Assembly: GCF_040117685.2 (NCBI RefSeq)
Contig: NZ_JBEDYP020000006.1
Span: 1 to 64,000, forward strand
DNA: 64,000 bases
Origin: Gracilimonas sp040117685
GTDB lineage: Bacteria; Bacteroidota; Rhodothermia; Balneolales; Balneolaceae
Direction of reading: 5' to 3'
Part shown: piece after piece, positions 61,213 through 64,000 of the stretch
Layout: the number at the start of each line of letters is the position of its first letter
Position numbering within the stretch: the stretch's first letter is position 1
Notes under the pieces: model-generated
What the model saw: only the letters and a program-made list of their open reading frames with translations
The model's database searches: none
Told to the model about the DNA's origin: nothing
Made by a program: the position numbers and the translations under genes

Positions 61213-62415
61213 TTAAAGAGGGATGTTTACGGTGATTTCCGTTCCCTGATTCTTTTTGGATTCAATCAAAAGGGAACCATTTATAGATTCAATCAGGTGC
61301 TTTGCCAGTTTGAATCCAAAACCAAAGCCCCGCTCGCTCCCCGTTCCCTGTGTTGAACGTCCGCGGTTGCTCATAATCTCACCTATTTGCGCATCGGTCA
61401 TTCCCACACCACTGTCTCTGATTACAGCAATAAGCTCTAAATCCGGCTTTTTAATATCCAGGTTCACCACTACAGTTCCATTTTTCGGAGTGAATTTGAT
61501 AGCGTTGGAAATCAGATTTCCGAATATCTGGAGTAATTTATGCTTTGGGAAAGTGAGTCCCTGATGGCCATTGTTAATCACTACTTTATAGTCAATGGAC
61601 TTATTCAGCGCCTGTGGGGCATACAAGTCTTCCAGCTTCTTCTGTAAAATTTCGAGGGTAAGCTGGTTTTTGAGGAGTTTTGTTTGATCTGATTGATCTT
61701 CATAGGTACTTAAAATCTCATCCGCCAAATCCAGCACCGATCGTCCTCCTTTATTGATCAGCTCCAAGAGCTGCATAAATTCTTCCATTTTGCTTTCTTC
61801 AGCCTGATCGCGCAGGATTTCAGCTATCCCGATAATACCACCAATCGGCCCGCGAATATCATGGCTCACTTTACGCTGTATTTCCTTAAGCTCATCCACA
61901 TTGTGGCGCATCAATTTAAGCTTTTGCTCATACTCGATGCGCGTAATCACCTCATTGGCAATAATTTTCAGAAACGATTCTTTCTCAGGAGAAAGATCAC
62001 GCTCATTGGTGTCCATTACACACATAGCCCCGATTCGGTAACCATCAGGAGTTTTGAGTGGAACACCGTAATAGTACCTTATATGTGGGGCGTTTTTCAC
62101 ATAGTCTTTATCCCTGAAGCGCTCATCTTCGGTCATGTCCTCCACCTCGAGAGAATCATCATCAAGTACTACGTACTGACAAACGGTATCTTCACGAGGA
62201 GTTTGAAGTACATCAAGTCCCACTTTCGAAACCGTCCACTGGGTGGTTGTATCCAACAGGTTGATGAGTGAAATGGGAGTCCCTGCCACGTGAGCTGCGA
62301 GCCGGGTTAAATCATCCAATTTCCCGTGAATTTCCGAATAGTCAATGTCATATTCGGATAGCTTGAGCGCCCGCTCAAATTCATTTTCCGGGATCAGAGC
62401 TGAAGTGTCAGACAT
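61213..62415 (-). CDS. Sensor histidine kinase with GAF domain
   Basis: 400 residues, no membrane helices. A GAF domain covers about 18-165 (ISLINLLDTTTQWTVSKVG, YGVPLKTPDGYRIGAMCVMD), followed by the dimerisation helix with phospho-acceptor KVSHDIRGPIGGIIG (His near 187) and the HATPase_c domain: N-box FGNLISNAIKFTPK, G1 RDSGVGM, G2 GFGFGFKLAKHLIE. A cytosolic kinase responding to a soluble ligand, perhaps redox or nucleotide; no response regulator gene is adjacent. Confidence 0.88.
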   Translation of the reverse strand: MSDTSALIPENEFERALKLSEYDIDYSEIHGKLDDLTRLAAHVAGTPISLINLLDTTTQWTVSKVGLDVLQTPREDTVCQYVVLDDDSLEVEDMTEDERFRDKDYVKNAPHIRYYYGVPLKTPDGYRIGAMCVMDTNERDLSPEKESFLKIIANEVITRIEYEQKLKLMRHNVDELKEIQRKVSHDIRGPIGGIIGIAEILRDQAEESKMEEFMQLLELINKGGRSVLDLADEILSTYEDQSDQTKLLKNQLTLEILQKKLEDLYAPQALNKSIDYKVVINNGHQGLTFPKHKLLQIFGNLISNAIKFTPKNGTVVVNLDIKKPDLELIAVIRDSGVGMTDAQIGEIMSNRGRSTQGTGSERGFGFGFKLAKHLIESINGSLLIESKKNQGTEITVNIPL

Positions 62416-62429
62416 AAAGTGTTAAAAGC

Positions 62430-63320
62430 CTATTTTTTTGAAAGATTCCAAATATCTACACGATCTAATGCAATATACGGAACCGCTATGTGATTCAGAT
62501 TGGTGTTAATTCCAATATCGGCCGGTCGCCCGGTGGTTTTGATCAGGATCCTGCTTTTGGTTCCATCAAAATAACGGATGCTGGAATCCTGCTGGCTGGC
62601 GGCTAATAAATTTGACTGTAAAAATTCGATTCCATCAAAATAACCACCTTCCAGGGTTGCATATTCGTCCAAATCACCCGAAGCGTTGAAAGTACGGAAG
62701 ATTTGATCGCCGCCCCACGGCGCCAAAACAAATTGCCCATTATCAGGATTCAGTGTGATGCCATTAGGAGCCTCCGGCAACGAATCCAGGTAAATAGAAG
62801 GGGTGTTATCTTCAACTATAAAAACACGATTGGTGCCGGTGTCTGTAACAAAAAGCGTTCCTTCGGAATTAGCAGTCACGTCATTCAAAAAACCGATTTC
62901 AAATTCCGTGAAATCGATAAAACCCGTTTGTTCACCTGTTGATTTATCGAAACCGTGAACCCCCAGTACATCGGCAGCCCAAAGAGTGTTTTCTACGATG
63001 AACATACCTCGCGGGGCATGGAGCGGGGCTTCAGCTGTGCCGGTCATGAATTTGAGATTCAGGATATTTCCCTTTGCATCTGCTTTGGTGATAAATCCGG
63101 TGGAGTCCTGCGTGTTCCCACCGCCGGTAAAATTTGAAATGAAATAGACATTCTGCTCAGGTTCGTATCGAACGGCCTCAGGGCCATCCAGTCCGGCAAT
63201 GGTAAAAAAGATATCTGTAGAATCCTGAACGGTTTTCCAGGCAATTTGATCCGTTTTTGTTTCCTTAGTTGTACAGGAAACAAGAAGGACGGTAAGCAAC
63301 ATTATTAAATTAAGGCGCAT
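62430..63320 (-). CDS. SMP-30/NHL-like beta-propeller lipoprotein
   Basis: Start at ATG 63320 or 63323 (MRLNLIMLLTVLLVSCTTKE), giving a lipobox LVSC (Cys 16); the frame opens 21 codons earlier without a signal. 296 residues form a six-bladed propeller: VRYEPEQNVYFISNFTGGGN, PRGMFIVENTLWAADVLGVH, TANSEGTLFVTDTGTNRVFI, PNGITLNPDNGQFVLAPWGG and VPYIALDRVDIWNL. This is the SMP-30/gluconolactonase-like group. The metal or substrate site is not certain, so an ATP/GTP-binding label from other databases should not be assumed. It sits 14 bases upstream of the kinase gene on the same strand. Confidence 0.75.
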   Translation of the reverse strand: MRLNLIMLLTVLLVSCTTKETKTDQIAWKTVQDSTDIFFTIAGLDGPEAVRYEPEQNVYFISNFTGGGNTQDSTGFITKADAKGNILNLKFMTGTAEAPLHAPRGMFIVENTLWAADVLGVHGFDKSTGEQTGFIDFTEFEIGFLNDVTANSEGTLFVTDTGTNRVFIVEDNTPSIYLDSLPEAPNGITLNPDNGQFVLAPWGGDQIFRTFNASGDLDEYATLEGGYFDGIEFLQSNLLAASQQDSSIRYFDGTKSRILIKTTGRPADIGINTNLNHIAVPYIALDRVDIWNLSKK

Positions 63321-63404
63321 CATAGAATCTATTAGGTTAAAGTTCACCCGAATGGTAGCGTGCATATAAGTGGAATGCCAAACCAAGGAAATGAAGATAC
63401 TCTT

Positions 63405-64000
63405 TTATGAATTGAATACGGATATATCTCTTATCTCAAAATAATCTTCCTGATCAACATCGGTATTAATTACGATACCTCCTATTAATAAGAGCGGGCT
63501 GTTTCCGAGGTTTTCGATACAGGCTGAAATAATATCGTTGAGTTCTCTCTTTATTTGATTGTAAGCAATTCCGGTAACTTTTTTGATTTGATCATCCGAC
63601 TTCTTGATGTCTTCAAAATTCTCAATCAGCAGCTTATTTACCTGCCCCTGTTGGTAGTCGTCATGAGAAATCATCAATATATTTCCATCTATAACGTTTT
63701 GAAGGCCGGCAATCAGGGATCCACAGCAAGCAGTGTGTTCAGCCTGACCTTCCCGCAGTATTTCACCGGGGTTGCCATTTTTCGAGATCCCGATGTGGGG
63801 TCCGAAGATAATAACAGCACCACCATCATCTGGTATGTGGCTGGCAAAAGCACGAAATCCGGTTTTACCGGTAAAAGGAATTCCCGAAATACCACCAAAC
63901 CGAAAGGGGCCGTGAGCGGCAAAATGACGACTCATCCTATCCAGTGAATTGTTGACTTCATCACTGCAAACTGAGGTTCCCCAAATACACTGTTCGGGAC
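63405..64000 (-). CDS. Theta-type (LCIB-like) carbonic anhydrase, partial at the window edge
   Basis: The 5' end is beyond position 64000; 198 codons are inside. The reading frame continues upstream of the internal ATG at 63935 as GTSVCSDEVNNSLDRM, so the ATG is not the true start. LCIB landmarks: CSDEVN (Cys and Asp of the active-site region), FRFGGISGIPFTGKTGFRAF, HIPDDGGAVIIFGPHIGIS and HTACCGSLIAGL (His and Cys zinc ligands). It should interconvert CO2 and bicarbonate, as in algal LCIB and in prokaryotic relatives. The C-terminal 50 residues (IGGIVINTDVDQEDYFEIRD) are also conserved. The 85 bases to the propeller gene hold no other feature. Confidence 0.85.
   Translation of the reverse strand, partial: PEQCIWGTSVCSDEVNNSLDRMSRHFAAHGPFRFGGISGIPFTGKTGFRAFASHIPDDGGAVIIFGPHIGISKNGNPGEILREGQAEHTACCGSLIAGLQNVIDGNILMISHDDYQQGQVNKLLIENFEDIKKSDDQIKKVTGIAYNQIKRELNDIISACIENLGNSPLLLIGGIVINTDVDQEDYFEIRDISVFNS

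Noticed and set aside
1..64000. CRISPR array, insertion sequence or prophage
   Set aside because: No regularly spaced direct repeats, transposase, integrase or capsid-like genes were found; repeats are short palindromes and gene-end duplications only.

Overview
The window looks like chromosomal DNA of a member of the Balneolota/Rhodothermota (Gracilimonas or Balneola-like), or less likely another Bacteroidetes relative. This is inferred from the gene style: several secreted proteins end in the same roughly 80-residue sorting domain (NYPNPFNP ... LSSGIYIYxL ... KMxLIK) used by the type IX secretion system (T9SS), alongside TonB-dependent receptors, a DUF1343 protein and a two-domain NagB-like protein. 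No rRNA, tRNA, CRISPR array, transposase or prophage was recognised.

Layout. 1-626 is the broken 3' end of a secreted T9SS cargo. 626-19775 is rich in genes for amino-sugar and peptidoglycan salvage: a metallophosphoesterase, a secreted NAGPA-type glycosidase, a NagX-like membrane protein, an N-acetylglucosamine kinase, a cytosolic GH3 NagZ-like hexosaminidase, a DUF1343/NamZ muramidase, two N-acetylmuramoyl-alanine amidases, an AmpG-like permease and a NagB-LmbE fusion. Together they could cut muropeptides, import them, and turn GlcNAc into fructose-6-phosphate. 20081-34219 is a mixed region: TatD, a TonB receptor, lipoproteins, an esterase, a pilin-like protein, YbaK, DUF1772, a secreted GH3 and a secreted glycosidase. 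34220-36726 carries divergent pdxB and a pyrimidine-nucleoside phosphorylase. 36802-42851 runs on one strand: PspA, two coiled-coil proteins, enoyl-CoA hydratase, a CNNM/CorC protein and a tandem AAA ATPase.

42852-50180 is the most disturbed part. It holds AT-rich secreted-protein genes with a possible LAS-type peptidase and a FIMAH-like domain, a methyltransferase, phosphofructokinase, two extra copies of the last codons of the AAA ATPase gene, a decayed second copy of a T9SS tail, and two copies of a two-hairpin repeat. 50180-58469 has an SDR protein, azurin, and a TetR-TolC-HlyD-ABC-ABC-permease-permease exporter operon. 58516-64000 has a TIGR04283 glycosyltransferase, DUF547, an outer-membrane barrel, a histidine kinase, a beta-propeller lipoprotein and, cut by the window end, a theta-type (LCIB) carbonic anhydrase.

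Two themes need care. First, five reading-frame breaks can each be repaired by adding one base to a 3-4 base homopolymer, which suggests sequencing deletions more than true pseudogenes. Second, intergenic DNA carries several families of palindromic repeats whose stems covary between copies.
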